Assembly: GCF_018687715.1 (NCBI RefSeq)
Contig: NC_056754.1
Span: 21,509,001 to 21,573,000, forward strand
Length of the DNA: 64,000 nucleotides
Direction of reading: 5' to 3'
Source of the DNA: Carya illinoinensis
Lineage: Eukaryota; Streptophyta; Magnoliopsida; Fagales; Juglandaceae
In this document: positions 11,604 to 22,787 of the stretch, one piece after another
Position numbering within the stretch: the first letter of the stretch is position 1
Layout: each line of letters begins with the position of its first letter
The notes under the pieces: generated by a model
Databases searched by the model: none
What the model was told of the DNA's origin: nothing
Seen by the model: the letters and a program-made list of their open reading frames with translations, nothing else
Program-made: the position numbers and the translations under genes

Positions 11604-12095
11604 GTGCCAAAAGGAATCACAAAAGGAAATGATACTCTAGTCAAAATGGAGCTTAATTATACTAACACAATTTTCAAGTCAACTAGCATTCAAGGAGATT
11701 CTAGGAAACATAATGGTCATTTCCTTCTCAAGGAGACTAACATCGATCAAGCTTATGAAATGGGAGAATTCCTGAATCACATGCCAATTCAAAATTCTAA
11801 GCTATCTTCAAAAGGTAACAACTCGAAGAGGGAAAGTCAAACCAGCCCAACTAAATCAAGCCTGGTGTATGAAGGAATCACGGAAGGAAATGATACTCTA
11901 GACAAAATGGAGCTTGAGGAGACCGATACAGTTTGCAAGTCAACTAGCATTCAAGAAGACCCCAGCAAACATTACAATCTTGTAAGTACACTTGAGATTC
12001 TCACTTTTGATCAAATTAAGCTTGTTTTTAAGACAAAAAATAATTCTAGTTGGAAAAGAAGAGCTAGAGAAAGTCCAACCATAAAACAATCTTAA
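11604..12095 (+). pseudogene. LINE linker region (163-codon open frame)
   Basis: This is the longest open frame of the LINE relic. It contains an internal duplication: the segments around GITKGNDTLVKMEL (from 11613) and GITEGNDTLDKMEL (from 11871) are about 258 bases apart and both continue into STSIQ. It ends with SWKRRARE, a motif common just before the endonuclease domain of plant LINEs. Not a cellular gene. Confidence 0.5.
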
Positions 12096-12529
12096 CTAAC
12101 ACACTCATGATTTTTTAATGAAAAAAGATTCTAGAAAAATGTAGAGCAATGAATTAGTGTTTGTAGAATTCAAAACCCCCTATATTAAAAAGCCCAAATG
12201 TATGCTTTCACTTGAAATGAGCTTAAATCAAGATGAATTGGTGTTGGCTACAATGCAACCCTGCCAACAACAATGATTTGCCTAAATTAGTACTACCGTG
12301 GGCTTGAAAAATCTCAGACACTCAAAGATCTTCACCATTTTGTGAGAACAAAGTGCACAATATTTGTTTCTCTAATAAAAGTAAAATGCAATAGGAGGAA
12401 GGTAGAAAAGATCAGGAATCAATTAGCTTTTGAACAAAGTTTGTTGTGGATAGTAAAGGGTTGAGTGGAGGATTAACTTTTCTATAGAAAAGTCAAATGA
12501 AAGTACAATCAGACTCTTTCAGTCAAAGA

Positions 12530-12830
12530 CATATCTCTCTTCTAGTTACATTACATGATAATTGGACACAATGACTACTAATAGGCTTCTATGATAGACC
12601 AATGACAGCTAAAAGGGAAGAAAGTTGGAGATTACGCAGAGGATCGAGGCCATATGCTACTATGGCTTGGCTATGCATGAGAAATTTCAATGAAGTAATT
12701 CAACAAGATGAGAAACATGGTGTAGTTTTTAAACCATACAATCAAATGGAAGGTCTTAGAGAAACCATTAAAGATTGTTGATGGCCTTCTAAATTTGTCT
12801 TCCAAGTGCAGAAACTATTAAAGTAGTACA
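12530..12830 (+). pseudogene. LINE endonuclease relic, N-terminal half
   Basis: The translation shows GFYDRPMTAKREESW (about 12570-12630) and MAWLCMRNFNEVIQQDEK (about 12660-12715). These correspond to the G-x-Y-G-x-P...W and W-x-x-x-G-D-F-N-E motifs of the AP-endonuclease domain of plant LINE ORF2. The catalytic Asp of GDFNE is replaced by Asn in RNFNE, and stops follow. Confidence 0.65.
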
Positions 12831-13034
12831 TTGACGAGTTTCATAGCCATTTCCACGGAGACAACAATATTTATGTTGATCAAATATATAATGAGTTGCG
12901 TTTTTGTGAGAAACTTGTTTATGAGATGGCTATTTACACAGCTAATAAGAGAAACAAGAAAAATATATTTATTTACTGATATAGAGTGTAATAATGAAAT
13001 ATGGTTAAGGTCTTTTCTCTCTTTAAAGGAATAA

Positions 13035-14225
13035 TTTTCTGGATAATTGTAAATTAAAAGAAGTGAGAAAAATGAATGCTAGAGAAATGGGTATAAGGAA
13101 ATTTGAAATTGTAGAAAAATCAACTCCTAAATGACAATATATCAAACACCTAAGTTTTAGGTTTCACTCTTTCACAGATTGTTAATGAAAAATACTCTCT
13201 TTACTCAACCACCAACCCATTCGTAAGGATTATGGTTGGAAGATGTGATAAATCATGCACAAGTTATGTTTTAGCCAAATTCCCTACTGAGTTGCAAAAC
13301 TAGATGTACAATGAAAGAAGACTATCAAAATTTTGCATTAGTTCAAGCATCAATTGTGCCTAGCGTCAACAATAGATCAGGATTCATGAGAAAGAATTCC
13401 AAACTTCTCCTAATATAATAGCATTGCAACTCAACAAGTTGTGAAATGGAAATCAATGGAAAAGAAAGCAAATTGAACCAATCTATTTTTGGGTTACTCC
13501 CCAAAACTTAGGCTTAGAAATTTAACCTAACATCTTTGAATCCAAATATCCTCTCCACATATCAAAATCTATCCAAACAGAAATTGAAGAATAAAAATCG
13601 CTCAAAAAAAAAAAGCAAGAAGAATGAATTTTTTCTCCAAAAATCGAAATGCTCCTTTTATGTCCCTTGCGTGATCTGCCCGTGATTGGCTGGCTCTTGC
13701 TCTAACACTTGATGGTTTTGGTTCATGCCCCTGCACCCATACGTGCTTCTCTCTTTCATTTTAGCACTCTGCCTGCATGCGTGATCTATTGCGCCAGCTT
13801 GAAGCTAGCTCTTGATCCGTTTAGCTTTTGATCTATGACAATGTTAAGGCCAGATCGTGCTCCTGTGCCTTCTAGTCCCATATTCATTCCAGCACATAAC
13901 ACCTCGACATGCTCCTACCTCTATGCCACAAGTCCAATTAGCAGCCATTTTCCAAAAATACTCTACAACAATTAAGATTAAGTGTTCATAATGAGAGGGG
14001 TAAAATTGAGATATTAATTCTTATGTGACTTAACAGCTTCATTATAAATCCTTTAAAGTGCAAAATATCATAATTAATTTATTAATTGACTTAAGTATCA
14101 TAATTTACTGCATGATTAAGTACTTAATTCATTTTTGGTTAAACAATTTATTCACTTTGGCAGCTTAATCATGCAATTATGACAGTTTATCAATTGTGGT
14201 TTGAGTGATTTAGGTTTCCAATGTT
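13035..14225. other. Unassigned DNA between LINE pieces
   Basis: It separates the two endonuclease pieces, so it is probably a later insertion or highly decayed element DNA. A GC-richer stretch at about 13660-13930 has no open frame. No LTR or inverted repeat pair was recognised. Confidence 0.35.
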
Positions 14226-14229
14226 CCAA

Positions 14230-14575
14230 ATACACATAAAACAACAAGGGAGTGGATTTACTAAAGAAAGACTAGATAGAGTTTTGGAAAAGTCTTAATA
14301 GCATAATTTATATGCAGTTACTAATGTGAGAACCTTAGCAGCTCAAAGTTATAACCATTGTCCATTACTAATAACAGTGGGAAACCATATGAATGAAGGA
14401 AGGAATAGGAGAAGAATATTCAAGTATGAAGTAAGCTGGGCTAAAAGGGAGGAGTGTCAGAATTTGATCGATGAAGCTTGGGATAGCTCAGCACTTTCAA
14501 ATAACAATCTAGAGAATACAACAGTTGGCTTACATTAATGCAAAGAGAAATTGTTAAAATTAGGTCTGGGAAGAA
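14230..14575 (+). pseudogene. LINE endonuclease relic, C-terminal part
   Basis: The frame through 14326-14538 reads NVRTLAAQSYNHCPLLITVG, then RRRIFKYEVSWAKREECQNL. Plant LINE endonucleases normally have V-x-x-L-x-x-x-x-S-D-H-x-P-L-L followed by R-x-F-R-F-E-x-x-W-x-x-x-x-x-C; here the SDH motif is YNH. Just upstream, GFTKERLDRVLEKS fits the same family. Confidence 0.75.
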
Positions 14576-14579
14576 AAAC

Positions 14580-15770
14580 TGCAGAATCAGTTCGTCTGAA
14601 TGACCCAACTTGACCAATAAATGCGAGTTAAACTAAATTTCAAGTCGAACCTTTGAGCTGCTAGTTTCTACCCGCCTAAAGTCACATTTTAAGCATTTCA
14701 TCCAAATCAAACCCTAGCCGACTAGCCCACCCCATTCTCTTCCTCATTGTCATCACCTTTATTCATCGAAGTGGTCGTTGCCTCCATTTCCTATGTTCAT
14801 CATTACATTCCTTTTCATATTTGGGATCCATTTTGAGTCTTTATCTTTATGTCATGTGGATAGCTCCAAGCCAACATTGGCACCAATTATAGCAAGTTGG
14901 GAGGTATTGTTGGTCCTCTTAGTAAAAAGGAGAGGCTTTCTGAGGGAAGAAGATGAGGATGAGAGTGATCTCTCCCTCTGCATCCCAATCCCAGCCCCGA
15001 AGTTTATCTAAATGTCATTATCATCTTTGCTTTGATCCTCATCCATCCTCTATCTGTGGTCAATTTGTTGAAAACTCAAGAGGTTTGTTGATGTTGTGGA
15101 CAAGACTTGGATTTGAATCTATTCCAAATATTTGAATATCCTTTACTTTGATTTGTTTTGCTTACCTTCGTTTGAATTTTATGGCCATGAAGTTTTTTTT
15201 CTTTTCATATGTTTTTTCCCTTGATTCTATGTTTGATTTTTGTTTTTTTTATTTGTGGATGGTGTTAATAGTTTTTTATTATGTTGCAAATGTGTCATTT
15301 TTCTATTATTTCCATCTTCAGTACAAGCCCAAACTCATTGCCATCTTAAAAAATAAATAAATAAAAATTAAAAAAAAAAAAACCAAGTTGACCCGACCCG
15401 AATTCTTCTAATCTGTCGGGTTGCAGACCTAGACAAAAGGGTATAATCAATAACAAGCTAAACCAAGTCAAAATTCGTCAAATGACCAATAATGGAGAAT
15501 TTACAAGAAGAATAAAAGAACTGTAGAAGGAGGTGGAATAATTGTATAAAGAAGAAAACCTAAGATGAATACAAAGAAAAAAACAATTATAGTTGCAGAA
15601 AGAAGATAAAAACATGAAATTTTTTTATGTGAACAAACCAAAACAATATCAATAAAATTTTAGAAGGGGAAGGGAATTTTGCCACTTCTTCTATGGATAT
15701 AAGTTTTCTATTCTAAAAATTCTTCTAAAACTTATTTACAACATCATTGCATGAAGGAGTAGAGGATTGC
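14580..15770. other. Unassigned DNA between LINE pieces
   Basis: About 14600-15420 carries short ORFs (14778-15011, 15148-15360) that are Ser/Phe-rich without motifs. The opening (about 14590) CTGAATGACCCAACTTGACC and the closing (about 15385) AGTTGACCCGACCCGAATTC suggest an inserted repeat with inverted ends, not fully resolved. A poly-A run precedes the right edge. Confidence 0.35.
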
Positions 15771-15779
15771 CTTTTGTGT

Positions 15780-16275
15780 TCGACTACAAGAGTTACCACT
15801 AAGATAAATGCAAGATTGATACAAGAATTCATTGCTACTAAAGTTAAACAATAAATATTTCAAATGAACCCTTTAAGGCCCCTATGTCCCGATAGTTTCT
15901 CAGTAGCCTTTTATAAAAATCACTAGAGTATAATAAACCAAGATGTTTGTACAACAGTTCTTGAAATCCTAAACATAAATGCCTGAATAGATGATATCAA
16001 TGACACATATATTGTTATAATCCATAATATCAAAGTTTCCACCAAAGTCTCCAATTCAGACCAATTAGTTTTTGCAATATGCTTTATAAGACCATAGCAA
16101 AGGTGCTGGCCAATAGATTGAAATTAATCCTCCCTAAGATTATTTATGCAACACAAAGTTCTTTCATTCCTGGAAGATTGATCTTGGACAATTTTATTAT
16201 GGCCAATGAGTCAATGCACTCTATGAATAGCAAAATGAATGAAAAATCTGGACTCATGGCTTTGAAACTGAATTA
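15780..16275 (+). pseudogene. LINE reverse transcriptase relic, N-terminal region
   Basis: The translation contains PDSFSVAFYKN (about 15890-15920), then FAICFIRP, and in the 16079-16276 frame LYKTIAKVLANRLKLILPKI, SSFIPGRLILDN and GLMALKLN. These are the classic fingers/palm landmarks of plant LINE RT (…NVIYKIISKVLANRLK…, …QSAFVPGRLI…, …GYMALKLDMSKAYDRVEW…). Homology stops exactly where the A-box Asp motif should follow, at a purine-rich and (GA)n region. Confidence 0.85.
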
Positions 16276-16311
16276 GTATGGAGAAAGTGTGGGGATTGAA
16301 AGAAAAAACAA

Positions 16312-16312
<1 letters not shown>

Positions 16313-16346
<34 letters not shown>
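16313..16346. repeat. (GA)n microsatellite
   Basis: About 15 GA units starting after AAAACGA. Surrounding DNA is purine-rich to 16390. Confidence 0.95.
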
Positions 16347-16349
<3 letters not shown>

Positions 16350-16399
16350 AAAAGCAAAAAGAAAAAGAAAAGAAAGAGAGAACAAAAAAAATAGATCAT

Positions 16400-18240
16400 A
16401 AAATTGAAGAAGTATACAATGAAGAAAATATATACTGCCTTATTGAAACCGTAAATATTGGAAAAATGAATGAAATGAAAATATCAAAAAGAGTTAAAAG
16501 TCTAACTATTCTTAAAAACACTTCTTATCGTTACAATGACCCACATATTATATATTTCTTTTCTTTTACCATACATTACGTGCGAATAAAGTTCTTATTT
16601 AATCTTGAGAATTGTATAATTTAGATATTAATATGATTATATAATGAAGTGTGACACAAATTCTATTTTCGGCATCCTTCCATGAGGCTATTTATTTTTT
16701 CTTACCAAGCATTTTTTTCTTATAATTTATATGTGAGATATTTTATTTTTCTTACATTATTCCGCTTACATATTATATTGTTAAGAGTGTTATATCACAT
16801 TCAGAGTGATTTTATTTGTTGAGCATACACCCTAACAAGATTTGAGTTGAAGCATATTTTCAAAAAAAATTCGAGTTACGTTTATCTTGAATTAAGGAGT
16901 GTGTTTTGTGTAGGCTAAAACTTTCACTCATAGTGAGTATTGAAGGCATGTGAAATTTATTTACTATTTGTAGGATTTTGATCCTCCATTGAACTTTTTG
17001 CTAAGGAAAATGAAAAAAATCAAAATTAATTATATAGCATTTATCTTTAATTTTTAGTTGTTTTAATTACTAGAGACTGGCAATAAACTGGTTGGGAAGT
17101 GTGATAATAGTTGAATTGCGCATAATTATACTATTTTAAATAAAGCATTACCACAATTATATAATGTTAATAATTATACTTTTAAAATTTTTTTAGAAGA
17201 TGGAATTATACTTCAATAAAAATAGAAGTAGCAAAAAAGATAAATTTTGAAACTAAAGGGAAGCAAAAGTATTTGGTGTGGGCGGTTTATTCAAAGGTGA
17301 TTGGAAGAAAGAAATCGTAAAAAGCTAATGAGGAAAGAAAAGAGGAAAAAAAATGTAAATAAATAAAAACGTGAGCCCAAGCACTTGTAAAGTGAAACAT
17401 TAAAAAGTTGAGACAATAGAGATAGAGGACCGTAGGGACATTCCAGATCAATCCCCACATTTTCATCATACTAAAGCTAATTCAACAAGTCTATTCTTGA
17501 AACACTTTAGGAAAAAAGTTTAAGAAAGAAAAGCTAATCAATAGGCACAAAGTGGTGACTAGTGGCAATGTATCAAGAAAAAAAAGTGAATGCTCAAAAT
17601 AAACAAAACTAGCCTAATGTCATCTCTCAAAGACTAATACAATTTTTCAACATTCATGACTTTCTGGAATTAGAAATGTGGCATAAAAAATTTATTTGAA
17701 TTCGACCAAATGAAGAAATAATGAGACTAAAGTAGCAACTTTTTTCGCTTCCAAATAAACTTTAGAGTAGAAGAAAAATAACCCTTTGAAAAAATACGAC
17801 TGGCTCAAAACTCAAAAGTGTCAACAGTCTTCACATTATTATCTTCAAGATTAATTATCTAACCACATTTATCCATCAATAAAAAGCCATATATGTATAG
17901 ACACGTACTTGTGCAAAAAAGTGAGGATCAAAACAATGAAACTCTTGATATAGAAGTAGTATAGTGAACTCCACATAAACTAGAGCTAATATTTTTTTTA
18001 AAGACAAAATTAACGACAACATGAAATAAAAGAAAGAAAATATATATATATATATATATATATATAAGCAGCAAATAATACCAACTTAAAATAGAATAAC
18101 TCCCCCAACCTAAACCGAACATTATCCGCAATGTGAAGATTATATGCTCAAATATATGTTTTCAATATGCAAAACCAAAATATAGTATGAACACGAGAAT
18201 TCAAACGATAGAAGTGGGTGATGAGATAATAACCTGATCA
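16400..18240. other. AT-rich DNA, probably retroelement flank
   Basis: No gene seen. It lies downstream, on the minus strand, of the gypsy integrase remnant, so it may hold that element's 3' LTR, but I could not find the matching copy. It includes a (TA)n run at about 18041-18066. Confidence 0.35.
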
Positions 18241-18379
18241 AGTTAATTATTTAAAATCTATATCCTGCAAAATATTAGCTAAAAAGAAAATGAAAAAATG
18301 AAAAAAGAAAAGAAAACTAGATACTAAAACAAAGATCAATTGAAAATAAAAAGAGACAAAATAATGCAAACTCTTTTTT

Positions 18380-19440
18380 TTATGCACTAATCTATAGCAA
18401 AACTGCAGATTATCCTGATAAACAGGATCATCTAGTGGCACTTCTTCAACTTCTGGGCTTTCTATTTCTAAAAATGATTTCAAATGTTGACCATTAACTT
18501 TAAAAATATCACCATTTTTAGAATTTTCAATCTCAACTGCCCCATATAGATATAATGTGTGCACCATGAACAACTCATTCCCTCTACATCATAGCTTTTA
18601 TAGGAAAAGATGTGAATGAGAATAACCAAGGACTTCTTGACTGGGTTCAAATAATTTTTTCAATATGTTTCGATCATGAACTATTTTCATTTGATCATGA
18701 TATGACTTCTCAATATCAAAATTGCAACCAAAATAAATATGACGAGCTTGTAGAGAGTTCTTGCAAGTTGCTTGTATCAAATCGCCCTTGACAAGATTCC
18801 TAATCATATTAACGTTGCATAAATTTTCATCATTTGACATTTGCTTATTTATGTAGAAAATATTAAGCTCAATAATTATGTTTTCAAAAGAAATTTTCAT
18901 CACACTATTTCGAAAATTAATTAAAGCATTAGACTTAGCTAAGAATGGGTGACCCAAGATAACATGGGTTTGTGTACTAACATTTTGAGCTTTTTTAATG
19001 TGATGATTTCTAATCTTCCATGAGATTTTCAGAGATCTAGGGTGCTTGTATTAGAATGGATATTTATTCTGAATGACGGAACTAGCTTGCTCAGTCAAAA
19101 ATGCCTTTTTCGGAACATTATTCTTCTTTTTTACTATAACAAGATCCTTTAGAGATTTTGCATAAGTAGGTACTTGCTGAATTACATAAATAAATGGTAT
19201 ATTAATTTGTACTTACATGAACACCTCCAAAATATCCTCACATTTAGCAATTTTTTAAGTATTTTCCAACCTCTAAGGAAATGAAGCTCTAGGAACAAAT
19301 TTCTTAATAAATTTAGAAGGACTAGAGTCATGAACTTTGAAGGATATTGAGTTAACATCGGCAAACTCTTGAACCTCCTCGGTGGAAGAAAAGAAGGTGT
19401 CATTTTACCATAGATCAAATTGTTCGCAACTATCATCTTC
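18380..19440 (-). mobile_element. Ty3/gypsy retrotransposon relic with internal deletion
   Basis: On the minus strand, in order: a gag/protease linker (19440-19230: a segment like ...FVPRASFPRGWKILKK..., here LELHFLRGWKILKKLL, then VPTYAKSLKDL about 19160 and KKAFLTEQASS about 19110), the tail of the protease region (ILGHPFLAKSNALINFRNS, 18960-18900), and then directly the end of integrase (YGAVEIENSKNGDIFKVNGQ, then HLKSFLEIESPE, 18550-18440). Protease active site, reverse transcriptase, RNase H and most of integrase are missing. Microsatellites flank its upstream side. Confidence 0.8.
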
Positions 19441-19594
19441 AAAAACACCAACACCAGCACTAACAACAACAAAGAAAAGTAACAAAATTATAAGAAACAA
19501 ACTCAATATCGACATAACACGAAGCAAAAGAGACCTCAAAATATTCCTTAGAGATAGAAAATATGTTGCTTGTACAAAGAAATTGGGCATGCTT

Positions 19595-19597
<3 letters not shown>

Positions 19598-19634
<37 letters not shown>
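19598..19634. repeat. (CT)n microsatellite
   Basis: About 18 CT units. Both strands give open Ser/Leu or Arg/Glu frames here that are artefacts. Confidence 0.95.
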
Positions 19635-19637
<3 letters not shown>

Positions 19638-19868
19638 CTAAGGTGAAGCAAAGAAGTTGGAGAGAAAGAGCTCAAAGGGAAAGAAAGAGACATACGAGCA
19701 ATTCCCTTTCTTATTTCCTCCCTCTTTCGTTCTCATTTTAATCTTTATGGGAACTCTCTTTCATATTTCACGAATATTTTTTCTCATTCACTATTTGGAA
19801 TGTAAAATAACAGTTTCAATATTATACTAAAAAGCCTCAAAAGCCACACACACAGAGACAAACACACA

Positions 19869-19871
<3 letters not shown>

Positions 19872-19919
<48 letters not shown>
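19872..19919. repeat. (GA)n microsatellite
   Basis: More than 20 GA units, preceded by a CACACACA stretch (19846-19870). It gives two overlapping antisense Ser-Leu repeat frames that are not genes. Confidence 0.95.
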
Positions 19920-19924
<5 letters not shown>

Positions 19925-20599
19925 TATTGGAGACAAAGGGTTTAGGGTTGGCAGAATCGATAGGAAAGAAAATGGGAGAGAGGGAAAGGAAAAAAAAAGT
20001 GGGAGGAAGGAAAGGGTGTGATTCGACAAGGGTACAAAGAAAAGACAAAACTGGGAGAGAGAAAAGAGAGTGCGATTCGGCATGAGAGAAAATGAAGAGA
20101 AATTGATGGAAATACTGTAACTCAAAACTCAAGTCATTGAGCTTTGGCTAGTCTAATATAGATCAATTTTGATATAATTGGCTATAATTGAATGAGTCAC
20201 TGGCGTTTGGCTAGGCCAAGGCCAGTGCTCTAACACAAACCTTTTCAAGAAAAATGTGGTAAAAAATCCAAATTGCCTCATATGCTTAGTTGAGAGATAA
20301 ACAATGAACATACATCGTAGGGTTGTAGTTCAGCAATACATGTTTAGGGGCAATGTTAAAAAAAGATACAGAAAAACACAATCTTGAAGAATACAGTCTT
20401 GGAAACTCTAAAAATCATGATTAAGAGATGGAAATGAGTAATTGGAAGAAGTAGCTATGATTTATTGGAGAATATAGAAGAAAAGAAATACTTTTGTCTT
20501 TAATTCAAAATTTACACATCCTAGCTCTCTAGTATAGCAAACAAAACAGATCATTCATGACCTCAAAACTTTGGCCCTCAAGAATACTACAAATGTTGT

Positions 20600-21330
20600 A
20601 ATATCCACAAGACAAAATGTTGCTCGCAGAACCATCAAAGAAAGCACTAAAGACTAATTGGGATGCAGCATTCAACAAAATTCTTTGTAATATTGGAGTT
20701 TGGATAATTGTGCATGACTGGGAGGGAAGAGTGATGACAACAATAAGGATGAGAAGGGATTTATATATTGGTGCATTCCTAGCATAGACTTTTTCTGCAC
20801 TTCAAGCCACAATTTTCAACACTGAATTGGGTCTAAGGAATGTCATTCTAGAGGGAGATGCTCTATAAGTTATCATTGCAATTAAGACTAGTTTGGTTAA
20901 CAAAAACCAAATTATCTTATATTCTCTCATTTCATATCATCATTACAACTTTTTCAAATTTTCATACAAAATATAACAAACAATTCAATTTTTTCAAACT
21001 TCAAAACAAAAATAATATTAAAAAATTATATTATAACAATATTTTATTTAAATTTTAACAAATCATCTAATCACATTTCATCTGAACTGCGTAACCAAAC
21101 AAAGCCGATTTTTTAGCTCAATAAAACAATACAAGAATTTTAATCATAGACCAAAAAAAAAAAAAAAAGACACTCTTACAAAATTTAATCACTAGTCTAT
21201 TCAATACATCAATATGGAAGCAAACATTGTGGCTCATGCATTAGCAAAAAATGCACTAAGAATATCTAACATTATTATTGACATGGAGGAGAGTCCTTGT
21301 ATTCAATCCTTGTTATAAAGGAGAATTATT
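20600..21330 (+). pseudogene. LINE C-terminal RNase H domain relic, split by a MITE
   Basis: 20630-20885 translates as NWDAAFNKILCNIGVWIIVH, followed later by AFLA, SALQATIFNTELGLRNVILE and GDAL. This is the plant LINE RNase H fold (…NWDAA…GIGVIARD…EALA…GLRSVILEGDA…). After a roughly 220-bp insertion the domain resumes at about 21205 with ANIVAHALAKNALRIS and a tail MEESPCIQSLL, which matches the usual …GNKAAHxLAKxAL… end. Stops replace some codons. It may be the 3' part of the LINE at 10480-16275. Confidence 0.75.
20886..21106 (+). mobile_element. Tourist-like MITE copy 2, inside RNase H relic
   Basis: It starts GACTAGTTTGGTTAAC and ends GCGTAACCAAACAAAGCC (inverted ends). The interior has ACAACTTTTTCAAATTTTC, ACAAAATATAACAAACAATT and the family's AATAATATTAAAAA block. 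It cleanly interrupts the LINE RNase H reading, so the insertion is younger than the LINE. Confidence 0.85.
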
Positions 21331-21564
21331 AAAAAAAAAAAAAAAGTCATTTCACTCTTGTCCCACTATTATGAGATGATATTGTTTATGAGAATTTAAA
21401 TTATTTTTAAAAGAAAATTAAAAGATGATCTAAAAGTGATAGAAAGTGTTATATTTATAAAATGATAAATACTACAAGAAAGTCTTACACCAAAGACCTT
21501 CATTTAACCAAAATGTAATTTATCATTTTTGTTATTCCATTTAAACAAACATAGATTTAAGTAT

Positions 21565-22190
21565 TAAGTAAGTGTGTAACCGGTCCGATTTAATCCAGTT
21601 TTAGACATTTTTTAAAACCAAACTGATATATATCGGTTTTGAAAATTTAAAAATGATATTGGACCAATTCACCACCAAAACCAAAATTTTCGATTTTTCC
21701 AATTTTCTAGATAAACAAAATCATGCTCTAAGAAAACTTTAGCAAGTGATTTACCCATATCCCTCATTTTATTTTATATTAATCTTATATTAATTTATAT
21801 TAATTTATGTTATAAAATTAAAATTTATATCTTATATAAAAATTCAAATGTTATATTAAAAATTATAAGATTAATTTAGGTTATATCATAATCCAATGTT
21901 ATATTAACATTTAAAAGATTAATTTTATATTATATCAAATGTTATATTAAGTTTATATTATGAGATTAATATGACATGAATAATAAGATTCTAAAATTTT
22001 ATATTATATTAATTAGAAGTTTAACATATAATATAAAAAATCATATAAAAAATATTCTATAATGTAAAAAATTAAAAATAATATATATATATCGGTCCAG
22101 TTCGGTTTGAACAAGTGTTCTAAAATTCAAAACCAAAACTAGTCAATTTTCAACTAGTTATGCTAAGTAGGAACGGGAATCAGTTTGGTC
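21565..22190. repeat. Dispersed AT-rich repeat with CCGGTCC-type ends
   Basis: It opens GTGTGTAACCGGTCCGATTT and near its other end has TCGGTCCAGTTCGGTTTGAA, with AT-rich text (many TTATATTAA units) between. The opening resembles the MITE at 2412. Borders are approximate; no target duplication was found. Confidence 0.4.
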
Positions 22191-22199
22191 CATGGTTCA

Positions 22200-22787
22200 T
22201 CGAATTCCCCTTCTTCTTTTTTACAGTCCTAACATTAAGATAGAATGATAAAAATGATAAATTACATATTAATTAAATTGAGATGTACGATATAACACTT
22301 TCATTTAGGATTTCTATTATAGAATGAGAAAAAAATATAATATATGGCATTACTAAATCGTAATACAGAATTTCCTATGCATAAAAAATCAGGATTTTGG
22401 TTCTTCAAAAAAAATAAAAATAATAATAAAAAAATTGGGGCTGTCACACGGTTGTAACACGGCTGTTAAGAGAAAAGCCTTGTGAGTCTGGGCCTCGTCT
22501 AGAACCCAGTTAGGCTTTGTGAGCCCCACAGTTAAGACTCCTAATTTGACCCGTTCCTAAACGCAAGGCCCAGATCCTTCCAGACGATCGCTTCCTTATA
22601 ATCCTAAACCAACCCGAACTCCTGCTCCGAAACCTAAACAAACAAAGCGACGGAAACTTCTTTAAAAGTCCCTCTCGTCTCGACTCTCCCACCAAACCAG
22701 ACCAGACCACCTCAAAACAACGAGAGACAACTTGTGATTTAGGATTCTTTTTCGCATAGAGAGTTTTGTAGACACAGCGAGGGAGCC
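22200..22787 (+). promoter_or_regulatory. Promoter and 5' leader region of the UFD1-like gene
   Basis: The last 350 bases become less AT-rich and pyrimidine-rich (CTCGTCTCGACTCTCCC near 22672), as in plant 5' leaders. No clear TATA box was picked. A start codon with context GAGCCATGG (22785-22793) follows. Confidence 0.4.

Larger units (their letters stand above)
10480..16275 (+). mobile_element. Large decayed LINE, 5' portion in pieces
   Basis: Fragments in the order of a plant L1-type LINE lie on one strand: an ORF1/DUF4283-like part (about 10640-10990, with DKSMNRKVFRSTMSKFW), a linker ending in NSSWKRRARESP (12046-12080), apurinic endonuclease pieces (12530-12830 and 14230-14575), and the N-terminal reverse transcriptase (15780-16275). 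Unrelated DNA separates the pieces (about 13035-14210 and 14580-15420). Stops occur in every piece. The catalytic RT core is missing after 16275; an RNase H end on the same strand at 20600-21330 may be its 3' part. Confidence 0.6.

Noticed and set aside
19460..20132. Several overlapping ORFs of Ser/Leu or Arg/Glu repeats on both strands
   Set aside because: They are translations of (CT)n/(GA)n microsatellites and purine-rich DNA, open in many frames by composition.
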